Positions 1 through 13,000 of a DNA stretch of 64,000 nt are shown here, piece after piece (the first letter of the stretch is position 1; the number at the start of each line of letters is the position of its first letter). This DNA is from Anisakis pegreffii (lineage: Eukaryota; Nematoda; Chromadorea; Rhabditida; Anisakidae). The notes beneath the pieces were generated by a model. That model had not been told where the DNA came from and searched no databases. It saw only the letters and a program-made list of their open reading frames with translations. The translations under genes and the position numbers were made by a program. The stretch is taken from assembly GCA_035041965.1 (NCBI GenBank), contig JAPYMA010002170.1, positions 30,221 through 94,220 of the forward strand. The letters run 5' to 3'.

Positions 1-397
1 GTATCAGTCTGTCAACGATACTCCATTCTATCCACTGTGCTGTAAGTGATTATTCATTTGTTCAGTTAGCCCTTTGGGTCCGTTCTTTTTAGCCCTTTGA
101 CAAGAAAAGCAGTCGAGTTCCTCCATCATTGTTAGATTGTTATCCATATTGCTGTTTTCAGCGTTGATTGAATTACCTGATTAGTGTTTCATAATGATAT
201 TTTGAGGTGGCTTCGGCATTCCAATGGGTACAGTCATCTTCAGTACGCAGCCACCACAATATCGTGATGATGGTATTTACTACGGCTCTTCAACTACATC
301 CTCACCACCAACTAGCCGTAATCGGGTCAGATTCAACGAAGACGGTACCCCGAAAGGGGTCCTTAAGAACAGTCCTAATCAGGAACATACCTACTGA
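1..397 (+). CDS. 3' end of an unidentified protein-coding gene (two exons, 5' partial)
   Basis: The window opens inside an exon (1-41) that ends at a good donor (GTAAGT at 42). The last exon runs 207-397 and stops at TGA 395-397. Phases agree: one base is left at 41 and the next exon supplies GT to complete a Cys codon. The acceptor (TTTTGAG) is weak. Read this way, the tail goes from a short hydrophobic stretch (GFGIPMGTVIF) into a polar segment rich in Ser, Thr, Pro and Tyr, then a basic RNRVRF motif and a C-terminus ending NQEHTY. RVRF fits the RVxF docking motif for protein phosphatase 1, but such short motifs also occur by chance. I do not recognise the family. The hydrophobic-to-polar change would suit the cytoplasmic tail of a membrane protein, which is inference only. 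The gene converges on the aminopeptidase gene at 1551. Confidence 0.55.
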
Positions 398-1550
398 TTA
401 CCCTATGAAGTCACTCACTTGTTGAAAATTTTCAAGTTGTACCTATATTAAGTTCTGAAGATTTTCATTTCCTCTTCATTCTTTCATCCAGAATTGTTAT
501 ATTTGTGTCTCCTTATCGACGCTCACTGAATATCCTGGAAGGGGTACAGCACGCTTCAACGCCGATGCTCTACATAGAATGTGCGTCCGGTACGCTGTGA
601 GCGGACATTTTAGATTATCGCTGCGTGCCTAAACCAGAAGAAGGGGGGAGAGGGGAGGGGTAAGTCTTTGCACCGAATCAGCCTGCGGCAAAGCAGTAAC
701 AATAGACGTTCCTTCATTGGAAAAAAAGCAATTGACTCAAAAAAACAAATAATTTATCGTAAGTGATCATTATCGACTCTGGGATTCTCGAACGAAACAG
801 CATATCAGCGTCATGATCAGTTAGGAAACCGAAACGGCAAGAGCACTTCTCAGATGATTCAGGAAGTTATTTTGTATCCGTCGATGGAGTGAATCCTTCC
901 ATTATTGGAATGAGTTTATTTTTTCTTGAGCAGCTCTATATTGTTATTGGTGTGTATTTATATTATAACGAATTACTCATTAAATTTGCTTAATGAATTA
1001 CTACTAATTAATGCATTTCACTGGTGTCTTTTGAAACGACGATGTGCCTTTTTGTTTTATTCTATCGATATATTGTGATATTTGGTGATAATAAATTGTG
1101 ATCCTAACATAATCGTTTCTTCACACCGTCAGATTATTTAGTTCCAAAAAAATACATATAATATCACGATCACTATTTCAAACTACTCGTAATCTCAAGT
1201 TTGTCCTGCAAGAACATGATTTCTTGTCACCATCGGATTCGGTAGATCCTCAGCATTTAGAATGTTATACACTGATGACAGGTTTTGCTTACTGTTAGTT
1301 GAAGAGATATAACTGATTTCCTGGTTATATTTCAAACTACATGAGCCATTCTATAATATCGCCATGACCGCTATGACTTCTACTTGATGACTTCAGCTTG
1401 ATTAGTGACTAGTTATTCAACCATATTCTTTATTTTTTATTCAACCATTCAACATGAGGTTAGTGTGCGTTGTCTTTCATGTTGTTGCATGACTACTTGC
1501 ATATGTTTTCTACTCACTACAAACCCTCTCTATCTAGCAGCGATCCTGAT
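398..1550. other. Convergent intergenic spacer
   Basis: This 1.15 kb lies between the tail of the unidentified + gene and the 3' end of the - strand aminopeptidase gene. It should hold both 3' UTRs. A G-rich run at 642-660 is followed by a GTAAGT-like string, but no open frame of recognisable protein surrounds it. I see no RNA gene or repeat here. Confidence 0.5.
1429..1441 (-). terminator. Poly(A) signals of the aminopeptidase gene
   Basis: On the - strand two overlapping-range AATAAA hexamers occur at 1434-1429 and 1441-1436, about 110-120 nt past the stop codon at 1551. That is a normal 3' UTR length for a nematode, so they are the likely cleavage and polyadenylation signals of the aminopeptidase gene. 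Confidence 0.55.
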
Positions 1551-4500
1551 TCAAATGTTCAGGTCACGTTCAATTTGTTCCACTGCAAACGGATGCATGG
1601 CTGGAATATTCTTCCTGAACACTTCAACGATACCATCCGATGTTTCAGGCCATGCACGAAGATCTCTGCAAATTATTTCCGCGAAATTTCCACCGATTAA
1701 CGTGATAAGTCGTTGTTTGTTCAACCTCATTCATTTTTGATCAAATTAAAACAGATGAAAAACTTTGTAATCAATGACACTGAATTAGATTCTTGCGAAC
1801 TTTCATACATTGGGATTGAGCGGTCGATGCATTTCAATAAGGACGTCGTCTTATGATTCAAGCAGTATTCATCAAAATATTCAGTTCTAGAGAAAAAATT
1901 GCCTTACCTGAATATTGGTTGAATAATTTTAAGTCGTCCGAATTCAGTAACATATTTATAAGCAACAGGGATAATTGGTTTCCAACGTGAACGGATTGCA
2001 ACACGGATCCAGCTGGAAAACGTTATGGTTGATTATTAACGTATCGAAGCACTCAAGTAACTCCGTCTAAGTTCGAACTATTTTCACACTTTATAATTTC
2101 ATCACCAAGTGGATTGCATTTCTTTTTTTGGTGGGACTGTCGTAAAGACTAGAAATTAGTATTTCATGTAATGATAGAATACCATTGTGATGGTGTTTTT
2201 TGATTCGGATATGTAAATGCGGTTAGTTGATGGCAACACTCTCCTTCTCCTATTTTCTGAGTTACATTAGCCCGTCTGGGCCTGACATAGTTTTCATTCG
2301 TTTAAACAGAGTTTTCATTCGTTTTAACAGGGTTTTTATCCTTTTCCTTACTATTACAATCGCTCTCATAGCTTTTATCACTCAAAACTATTCTCTTTTG
2401 ATAATTTCTCATTCATTTTACTCAACAATTAAAGTCAGATTCTCATTCTATCAAATACACTCTATAATCGATCACTTGACTGTCAAACGTTGCTGAGCAA
2501 TAATATTCGATTGCTGTATTGTTGATTTCGACTGTCAACACTCGTCAACGCATCCAGTAAACAGTATATGTTACAGAATAAGAAATTGATTCGAGCAGTG
2601 AAGTGAACTGAGACGAAGTGAATGAGAAAAACTCATCAAGAGAACGATATTCGCATGTATTAGCTATGAGAGTGACTACAACACGTCTGAAAAGAATGAG
2701 AATTCGTCTAAAGTTCTTGTGAAATGAAAATATGATAACTTACTAATGCATAATTTCGCAATAAGTGCTAGTGTTGAAATGGAAGAATTCTTCCAGCAAT
2801 TCCAATTTAGATGCAGGTAATGTTCTTTCACTCTGAAATTAATGATTTATGGTAGGTTATTTCGTTTTTCATTTGAAGAGGACACTCGGAGATTACTTAA
2901 AGTAATAAAATATTCATTAAGCGTTTACAATTCTTAATAAACTTAGGAATTCGACACGTTGTATTGGTATGAAATTGTTGAATCGTTTTATCAAATTATT
3001 TGAATTCTTCCTAAGTTGATTTTCGGATTCAGTTTTCCAAATTTCCGCATACTCCATACATTCTCGTAGCATTCTGTCATCGTAACTGGAAAGATTTGAG
3101 TTATTATTACAAATTCGGTTCGATTGATCTTCATTGCTAACTATGGATCAAATTCATACTGATTTGTGAGATGATCGTCTATTAGCTCACAATTGTCATC
3201 TTACTTCGGTTTTATGGGTGGCAATCCTGGTCCGTACATCCACGCATCAAAATCGATATCCTCAAGAAGGTGCGTCTTTTTTCTGAAGAAACCAATGAAA
3301 TGTTGCTTCCATGTTATTGAATCAACCGTTTTACGTGCGAAAGTCTCCAAGTAATTACGGCAATACGTATCAAAATCTGAAAATTTTCTTAATTTTCGTA
3401 AAGAACACTGGTGGTTCGTCAAATTTTTAGAGTGGATTGTAAGATTCGGCCTATAGCTAAGTACATTGTTGAGAAGAATTTGATGGATCATGTTTTCAAG
3501 AGTTTAAAAGGATTCCGTCACCACGATTAGAAGGAGGAGAGGTTATTTATGATTGAACAACAATCGATCGCCTACTTCAGGTAGTTCGCTAATCATGGCT
3601 CAAACCTTCCCATGAGCTCAACTCTAACAATGCGGTTAACAGGAGGAAGCAGGCTGTATCTAAACAAGTACTGTCTGCTACAAAAATAATGCCTTAATAG
3701 CAATTTTTATGCACACTATGAACACAAACAACCTTCTCGACCGATTTTAGTCTCGAGGAAGTACAGAAAGACTTGTCCTTTTTCGTAATAGTTCAACGAG
3801 AACGCTTCGTTCGGATCGATTCCACCACTTTGATCTATTATGAGTCGTGTGTAGGGATGACTTGGACTAAACCTCTCGAACACCTGAAGCCAAATTCTGC
3901 CCAACGCGACACAAATCAGTTCCTCGGGAATCAGATTAATCCGGTGAGTATTCACTGCCCATTAAAGCTTTTCGCATTGGGTGATTGCAAATAAGTTGTT
4001 AAGATTCTCGGCATTTGAGCAGCTAACTAAAAGGCTGCAAATCAAACTCGCTGTCCTACCAGTGGCTCCAGAATTGAACTCCACGCCTTCAAATTGCTAA
4101 ACTGTCGATATTGCTCACCATAAAGTAACGCACCAATGCGACGTTCAAAATACGTTGTGAATCCTTCGTTTAACCTGAATCTGTGAGGAATTTCACTCAA
4201 GAACACACCACTGCTATCTTGATTTTGAGCATTCTCAACTGCTAACTTCAGGTTTTTACCCCAAAACCACGTGTTCCGAAAATTAATTTCGACAGCTTTC
4301 GTTGTTCAATTTTACTGCCATCGAATTTTAGAGACCACTTTGTGATATCACTGTTTGCTTTTGCTATGGCTCGTTTAGGGCTTTCGTTTCTTTAATAATG
4401 ACTGAAATTCGTGGCCTCCATTCCAACGGATTTTCATTACTGATCACTAATGGTTCCAGTTGATGATAGTGAGGTGTTTGCTGAATTACAATAGGTACAA

Positions 4501-7032
4501 TATTAGGTATGTTGTGAATGCACATCGAATCGCCACACTAACCACATATCACCCCAACTGGCGTTCGTCACCAGATTACCCCACCATGCGTGAATTTGTT
4601 CATGGATCAGCAGCATTGTTTCAGATCGATCTCCGGTCTACAACCACCATATGAAACTATTCAATTGAATTTGATCAGTTCGCTATCAGATCCGCTCACC
4701 ACTTGTATGATCATCATTTACGTGGAAAATATGGAGACGAATTTTTACAAATTCTCTCATTTCGAGAATTGCCTTTCACGTTGAACAGCGAGAAGGTTTT
4801 AAAAACACTCACAATAATTGTTGGATTAACGAAGATTAGACACGGATTTTCCATTCCACCAAGTGGAAATGATTTTGGCAAAACGATCATATCACTCCGT
4901 TTCCAAACGAAATCACCGAATAAGTTTTCAGCCAACTTCAGACTCTCTTCACTCTGAAATATGCTTTTCATGAAGTGTGCGATTCGTTGTTGAGAATAAA
5001 GTGGTAATCAATTTGATGGCCTCGATCAGGCCTGTGTGGCTGAATCAGTTTTATCGTATTAGGAGTGAATTTGGCTTCGCTGTAAAATTCCAATAAAAAA
5101 CTCTGTGAAAAGTTCGATCGAACAATCTGGAATTGATGAACTTACATTTGCGAATTCATATGCTGCCTTTGCCAGCATTGATGGCTCTGCCCATACTCGA
5201 ATACGATCACTTATATCCTGACTTTCGAAGACTCCAACAATAAATGAGATCAGATAACTGGGGATTGGTATCTAAAAATTCAGTTCATCAATATCGATCG
5301 TATCGAATTTATGGGCATTAATCGTTGTTAGAGTTACTTCTCACAGGAAATTTTCCACGTCTTTCTGACGTCGAAGATGAAAAGTGCCCTCGACTTACCG
5401 TTTGCTCATAACTATAAGTATCGTAGCCATTTCGTGGTGTGTCCTTTTCAACTTCTCCGACTCGAATCGCAGCCATTAAACCAATCGTTGTGGACGGAAC
5501 TGATAACTGCAATCAAACGACGGCTCAAGCTGATCGTAAGAGGGATTTTTTTCAGGGAAGACAAATTTCGTTTAGAACTCGATAAGTTCATCACAGTCTG
5601 CTGTGTCTTCTCATCCTCTGCCACTTCCTGAGGCATTTCAGGTAAGTGCTCGAGATAGATACCTTCGAATAAACAGGGCATTTGACTATTGGTGTGTCCA
5701 TGCAAGGCAATATCGAACGCGCGCCAATTGGTTGACAGAACGTGAAGGCACTCGGTTGGATATGGTCAGTGGTTTGCTCAGTGCTTATCCACTGCACCGC
5801 TCCGGCCTTCGAGGACGTCTTAAAACGAATATGCACTTTTCTGGAAACATCGAACGCTTTCGACAGTTAACGACAACAAACACGATGTAATACAACCGAT
5901 TTTTTCATTGTACTTCATGGCACCATGTATTTCTTGTATGTAATTCATAAATTATAGTATTCATGGCACTAAATAAACAGTATTCATGCAATCATTTTGG
6001 AAGCAATTTTCAGTTAAAGGGGTTTTCGGTTTGATTTTCCAATATATTTCAATGAAACATCGATTGGATGGTTTTGGGACATTCTACTTTCTTATTGGTA
6101 TAAAATCATTGTATTTGTTCGTGCAAACTCAAGGTTGTTCAAGCCAACAATCTATTGACGTACATTACACTCCCAGGTGCATGCTCTGCGGTACTGATCG
6201 ACAGTTTGTCACCAAAGACGTTTTTACCCTCATACTGAGGTGTTCGTGTATAGTCGGCTGGTGTTTCATTCACATCGATACTTTCAATGGTTATGTCGCG
6301 ACAGTCTAAATTCTGCAAAAAAACTGAAGCAATGAATAGGTTGAGAATTAGTTTCAAGGCAACTTCCTTACAATTAGACAATGATAGATTTAAATGAGAA
6401 TTAAGGTCAACGAGATTAAGGTCAAGATCACAACGAGAAAAATGTTCGTTTTTCTAAAATCGTATAGAATTTATGAACAAGAGCGATTGATTCACCATGT
6501 TCGACTGAACATTTTAAGACTGTATCAGTCAGCGACATTAGAAACAACTTACAATGGATGTCACATTGTTCTTGGTGACACGAAACGTTTGAGTGGTCTC
6601 ACCCTCGAGAACTTTATTGTCGAAGTCTACGAGCCATTCTATTTCAAGTTTCTCCAATTGTACCTGAATGTAAGCAACTCCTCAAAAGTATGAAATGAAA
6701 CTTTGTGGTGATTCAAAAATTTAAGATATTCGCAAATGCCTTATGGTATTTTTCGAAATGTTAATGGTCTCCTCGGCACTGACACATACGCATGAATGTG
6801 CATAAACTCTTCTTTGACACTGATGATGTTAAAGATGAATTTATGCATCACCAGTGGAAATCGGTTGAAATTCTGTTTTCTCAGTCGATGCTCTGGTGAT
6901 AGCGAGAAAATGGATGAACAGCAGTAACAGCACTGAATTTACTAGTAAGTTCAAATAGTGAACGTCAAGGAAAGCGGCCCTAAAAGATACCTGGTCATGA
7001 TTAGCACAACTGGCTGGATCGGACAGCACCAT
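1551..7032 (-). CDS. ltah-1: M1 zinc aminopeptidase, leukotriene A4 hydrolase family
   Basis: Cytosolic metallopeptidase that removes N-terminal residues from peptides. Fifteen exons: 6991-7032, 6553-6663, 6164-6312, 5663-5840, 5399-5506, 5146-5271, 4813-4953, 4543-4637, 4060-4174, 3733-3883, 3205-3376, 2929-3085, 2744-2832, 1908-2012, 1551-1665. They sum to 1854 nt with every phase matching, giving 617 residues against 611 in human LTA4H. Visible family marks, in order: CQPIGARSILPC in the N-terminal beta domain, the GGMEN exopeptidase motif, zinc site HEQIH (4590-4604) followed after 18 residues by E in LNEGF, the YYEKG transition-state Tyr, PGLPPIKP before the helical C-terminal domain, and GRLK, matching human Arg563 and Lys565, which hold the peptide carboxylate. 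Two residues needed for leukotriene A4 hydrolysis in the human enzyme differ (see findings), so an aminopeptidase-only role like that reported for the C. elegans homologue is likely. The start ATG at 7032 gives MVLSDPAS, like family N-termini. Confidence 0.95.
2290..2330. repeat. Tandem duplication of a 20-bp unit in an intron
   Basis: Two near-identical copies of GTTTTCATTCGTTTTAACAG lie at 2290-2309 and 2311-2330, with one extra base between them and a decayed third start after 2330. They lie in the intron between the exons 2744-2832 and 1908-2012 of the aminopeptidase gene. No function is evident. Confidence 0.6.
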
Positions 7033-10000
7033 CGTAGAGTACCGTTTTTGAAGCAGTCATACAAAAGTGTGGAGTGATAAGGACCAAAAATGTTATCAAT
7101 TCAGTTTTTAAACATTGACTGATTGACATGATTGATTTTAGTGGGAAGATTCTTCAGGCTGCGTTGATTTCAGACACACTTTTGTTTGTTCCAATTGGTG
7201 GGAAATGGCAATGGAGGGACGCGAGTAGGGCATTGCCATGTGTATGTTACTGATAAGATGAAATGGTCAGTTTTTGCTTTGCTTATCAATCAATTTTTCA
7301 GGTGTCTTCAATGAGAAACTGTACTTTTTCAGTACTTATTAGCTTTCGCATTTTGGAGAACAATCTCCCCGCACGGGATTGAATCGTCACGACAAGTCAA
7401 GGAAGAACCATCCCCCCCCGCCCTACCACTTATCATCAAATCCCCCGCATCCGCGAGACCACCTTAATTCGCAGATAAGAAAAATACCGATAATTCGTCA
7501 TTGCAACTCACTTATCTATTATTTGAAAACGTTGCGAATAAGTGTTGTAAGCAGAAATACTCAAGCTCCGCAGCCAAAAAATTTTTTAACCATTGAAAAA
7601 TATCGCGGCACCTATCACTAGCCGGATCTAAGGCCTGCACGATAATTTTTTTCTGGAGACGGAGTGAAACGAAGCGAGTTTCGTTGCGATGGAGGCGCAG
7701 TCGGAAATTCAGACGTTGAGGAGCCGCAGCTGAGTCGTAGTTTCCTTCATTCCTCGTTGCTTGTGCTGCTTTTGAATGGAAACTTTGAAGTGCCTAATTT
7801 GGTTATTTGCTTATTTGCTCATTTCTACATTTTCAACGCTCTATTGCAATACAGTTTGAAAACAAACATACATCTGGTTGGCATTCATACTGCAGAGGCT
7901 GGATAGCATTTTCGATTAATCCTGCATCATTGATATTCTACCACCACTTCAAGATTGCAGCTGTTCCGCATTTCAACCGTTTTTCCATGTATTTTACTTA
8001 AATGACGTTCATGTAATGGCATCGTTTGCTTTTTTTTTGTTCGATAACACGCTCAGTAAATGCTATAAACTGGTTAATTTATATATGCGTGAAATTATAT
8101 TTACATTTAAATACGTTTAAATGCTGGAAGCATTTGTTGTGATATCGCTTGCATATGAAATGTTTACACTGGATTCACCCAATCATACGATGAATAAAAT
8201 CAATCATTTGATCTGATCACTTGATATTGTTTCAATGCAAACTAATGAACAATGAGCGCGATCCTAACCCAAATCAATAACATCTGGATGTGTTTTCGAT
8301 TGATCGATTGAGTCGAATTTATAGGTTGCTTGATATATCGCAAATAAAAAGATGAAAACGCTCGCTTGTTCTGTCTCGAGAAGCTTCAAGCAATTAGAGA
8401 ATTGATGATGCTTCAGGCTATATAATAAAACATCAGGCTCATATCTTACGATCACCACCGACATTATCATGTTAATGTGATAAATTATTGTCTTCATTAT
8501 CGTCTCTGAGATCATCTTACCATTAGTGACCCACATTTGTGTGTACATTTGCATTAAGAGACATTTATTTGCCCTATTGACGACATCGAATTGATCGCTG
8601 ACTGAATGCAGCAGACCAAGCATGATGCGTTGCGGCGTATTGCATGCGAGCTTGTTGTGCTGCTGCTGCTGATTGATAATGCTGGCACATGCATAAACTG
8701 AAGAACTGTGTGTGTTTCATGCGCATGAAGAACAACTGAATGAATGCACATAGAACGGACGGCCAAGAACACTACTCACCGACCGACAGCAACTGAATGA
8801 AGAAGCAACGAACAATGCTTCATCTGCTCACTTGCTTCCTGACCACTCTGCAATATCCATGCTGGTTTTGTGACTGGCTAGCTTTGCATTTATCAACGTT
8901 TCGAAAGGCACTTAACTTTAGCCCTTTTACGATTTATCGTTAATTGTCACTGTTTTTTCGATATGTTCTTATCACCATATTGATCGATTGATAACGATCA
9001 CTTCATTCGAATAGATTAGCAGATTGTATTTGTTACCTTGTATTCTTATTGTTATCAGAGGATAAACGATTATTTGGAAAGCAATCGATGTTTGCGTTTG
9101 TGAAGAAATTCTGACACACTCGCTCCCTTTTCATGTTGAATAATTTTATTCAATCGGAAATTATGTCTCTAAAACAAATGCATTTAATTGTCTGTGGAAA
9201 CTAGTTCAGAAACGTTTGTGAAAAGTTTTAATCCACTAAAGTTTTGTGAATATGTATTCGTATTTCCATACATTCACGAGATTGACGGAAAGATATTTCA
9301 AAGCGTTTTGCGTTCATTTGCATACTATGTTTTGCATTCAACCCAACTAGCAAGTTCTCGTTGACGAATACAAAACTGCAAAATCAGTCAAATCAGATTC
9401 ATACGAACGAGTTTTTGAAATAAATTCGAAGTGGTTCGTAGCGCAGAATAGATCTCTTGTTAGCCTCACTTCGGAGAAGATATTAACCTGAGTCTCATGT
9501 AAGCCTTATCTTATGTCCAGAGTAAGCAACAACCTAAGATTTTAACTCCGAATAAGTTCCAGCCGAAATCAGTAATGAGCATCTGCCTGAACCCTGTGAA
9601 TATAGCGACTGTTCATATTGCAAACTTTTTCGAACAGTTTTCAAAAGCTCGCTCGTAAACGTCTGACTCATGCTGGTGAATATCAGCAGTTACCTTGAGA
9701 ATTGACTGGGCACTATTCATAGAGAACAACATTATGAATAATTTCAGTGAGCAATTTCCGAATCATTAAGCGATTTAACGACATTTTACGGATGATTTAT
9801 TTCAGTTCCAGTTTGGCAGTAATTATTCTAGGAATCGTTTTTTTTGATATCTGAAATCAAAAGCATCTAAAGATGTATTCAAATACATAAGAAAACACGA
9901 GATTAGATGCTTTCTGTGTGAATACAATCGAATTGAAGGGTTTTGTTTGAAACCACCTTTTCAGGTAATATTCAACTTACGTCCCAACTTGATTTACGCT

Positions 10001-13000
10001 ATAAATACTTTCACAGTTCGACTCTTACATACAATTCAACCTATTTGATCAGTAATTGATCTGCAGTCATCATTCAGTTGAAAAAAGCAGTGTGTGAATG
10101 GAATGAGAGAAAGGATAGGAATTATATCGATAGAATAAAGAATGATTTTTTTCAACAGGAACTGAAATTTCCATGGAAAATCAGAGGCATTTAAGAGAAC
10201 GGCATCAGTAATAGAATCGTTCATTGAAGAATCGAAAATATCTGTGTGTATAAAATCAGTGAATTAACTCTATGCAACTATTCATGCGTTGACCACATAT
10301 AAAAGTCACTAGAGTGAATGAAACATTATTGCCAAATAAACTCAATTTCTAAGTGGATTTTCAAGGCTAAAATGGTACTGATAAATATAAGGGGTCAACT
10401 CCTCTCCTTCCACCTATCCAGAATCATTGTACGAAATGTATTCGGAAGATGTTCATTCGGATGGAAGTTGCGATAAATTAGCCGTAGTTACTGAGAAGTG
10501 CAATTTCTCGCTATCAATTTCAGCTTGTTAGCAACATTCATTTCATATTACATACCAGATTCGGGAGTTGTACAAATGTGAGAAGGATCATAAATTGCAA
10601 ACGTTTGTCTCATTGACGTTTGTGACATTTATGTAAACATTTCAGTATAATGGTGAATTTAGTCATATTTAAACAGGCTTAGTGTTTATTCATATATTCG
10701 ATAGTGCAGTTGTAATGCTAACGCATTTTGATATGATCTACTGCTGCTGCTACTGCTACTTGTCCAATTCTCGTTATGTGCTGCTAGCTTTACTCATATT
10801 TCTTTCTCATTGAAATGAATGTTTGCCATCCGCTAATAGGAATCAATCATACTTACATTAGTGTTCTATGGCAATAAGTTCATTCCGTTGGAATATTCAT
10901 TTACTCAATTCAGCTGTCAAATCCATATCCTTTTCAATCAGTTCACGATTTCCGATGAGGTATGACTGTTGCGTTGCTGAGTCACGACGTATTTTATTGG
11001 TTATATTTTATTGTGCAGCAGGATAGCATGATGCTTGAAATGAAGTTATCGTAAGCAAGAAATATATATTTATGCTGTTGTTTCAGATCCATTCCAACGC
11101 CAATTTTTTTGTCATATTCTGTCGCCAGCTAGCTCATATGTACAAGAAGCAAACAAATAATTTATGATCAATACTGAAGTGTTGACAGCAAAATAAAGTT
11201 ATTTTCCATGGAAGTTACCTATTGACAACAGTAACAAAATCTACAAATATTACTTGTAAACGTCATAAGTTAACAATATTCTTTGGTGGAACTCAACCAG
11301 CCATTTTAAAACTTCATCATTCAAGCATGCGACACTGTTCATAAAACCCAACACTGATCGCACATTTTATCGAATGTTCACAACGAACTTCTATCACTGG
11401 GAAGGAAAAAACGAATTCCTTGTTGTTGTAATATTTTTCCGCCTAAACTTTATCATCGGTCATCTTTTAGACATGTAAAGAGTATGAAAAATGATCCGAT
11501 AGAGTGAAAACATTTCGTGAAGATGTACTAGAATATGAGTTAATGAAACCCGATAGTTGTCGTAGTGCAGTATAAAAAGTGTACATAACTTTCAGTACAG
11601 TGACATTAGTGATCGGAATAGAGATTGTGAACGTTTTCGGGTTGTTCTGGTTTGGTGGGGTTGGAAGCGTATAAGGTCAAGCTAACAGTGCCGAAATTCA
11701 GCTATTGGGTGTAAATCGATGCCGAATTTCAGGTTCGGCCATTTACCGGTTGTAATTATGTCTTCTCGAACCAAGTCTTGCGCGATGTATTTTTCAAAAA
11801 TAAGATTTCAAAAGAATATTACATAATTTGGGGAATTACGTTCTCATTTCCAGTTGTAGCAAAGAATATATGTTGTTTTGGATACTACTTTCCTAGAGGA
11901 ATTGGAGCGGAGTGACATAAATCTGTGCTTCATTTCTCGTCAGAACAGTCAGAACATTACAAAATATGTTTATTTTGGAGAGGATCTGCCTTATTTTTAA
12001 CTTAAAAAAGTAAGGTCAATATACCATTTTCACAGGTTTTTCTTACCTTTTTTTGCTGAAATGTTTTTCCCTGGTGTTTCCAACAATTTTGCCGCTTTAG
12101 AGTGCGATCACCTTAATATATGATTACCTTATATCACAAATTGATCAATTACGATTACATTAATGAACCATAATCGCCCCATTATGATTCGTTATTCATT
12201 CCACCAGAATTATTTCAAATGTGAAATTTTAAACTCAACTGATCGACTCAATTGAGTCAATTATATAATAAGTTCACCTGATTTTAATCCAGCATTTAAT
12301 GTGTTCGACTGCATCCAAATTTTCAAATGCGGTATAATCTTCTGATATGGCATAGGAAAAATGAATTGAGTGAAACGTCAAAATGGCAAAACAGTCGTTC
12401 TCATCGATTGAAGTTCTTTTCGATCATAATTTTTCATTCATATAACTGGTTTTCTAAAAATTGTTTTCGTTTGTCATTTGCTGAAAAAAGTTAGCCACTT
12501 CAGATGTAAAATGCACGCACAGGAGATTATTTCCTTTTCACTGAAAAATCGATTTTCATTCCGTCTCTCACATCGATGGTTGTTTCCATAAAAAAGCTGT
12601 CAGAGCTGTTTGCATTAAAGCTGAATTTTGAGTTTTATTTAATATCGCCCATCTTATAATTGCTTGGCAGCTTCGATCGTATAATCCCTCATGATTACAC
12701 TAAATTTGATCTTTCATTCATTGTGTTCAGAAGATTGTAGTTCGCATTGCAACTAGAGAGGAACAGATTCCGACGTTTAATGGGCATGAATCGCCAGTAA
12801 CTTGATTTCACTTGACGACACTTTCAACTCTGAGAAAGAGTATATTCGCCTATATTTTACTCGATAAATTGAACTGCTATTCGAAGGGATTTCTGAACCG
12901 AATATAAGAATAGTGTATAAGTTGAACTGAGTTGTTTAATGAAAGAGGTTGATTTTCGACTCGTTTCTTTCCGAGACTGACCTTCTGTCTTGACCGATAG

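Noticed and set aside
642..660. G-rich run as a G-quadruplex
   Set aside because: Only three separate G-runs are present, so the standard four-run pattern is not met.
5603..5890. + strand frame of 95 codons
   Set aside because: It is antisense to aminopeptidase exon 5663-5840, whose sense frame matches the family residue by residue.
8264..8623. - strand 119-codon frame as a whole gene
   Set aside because: It runs through a strong donor at about 8520; only the part above 8521 could be exon, kept as a weak candidate.
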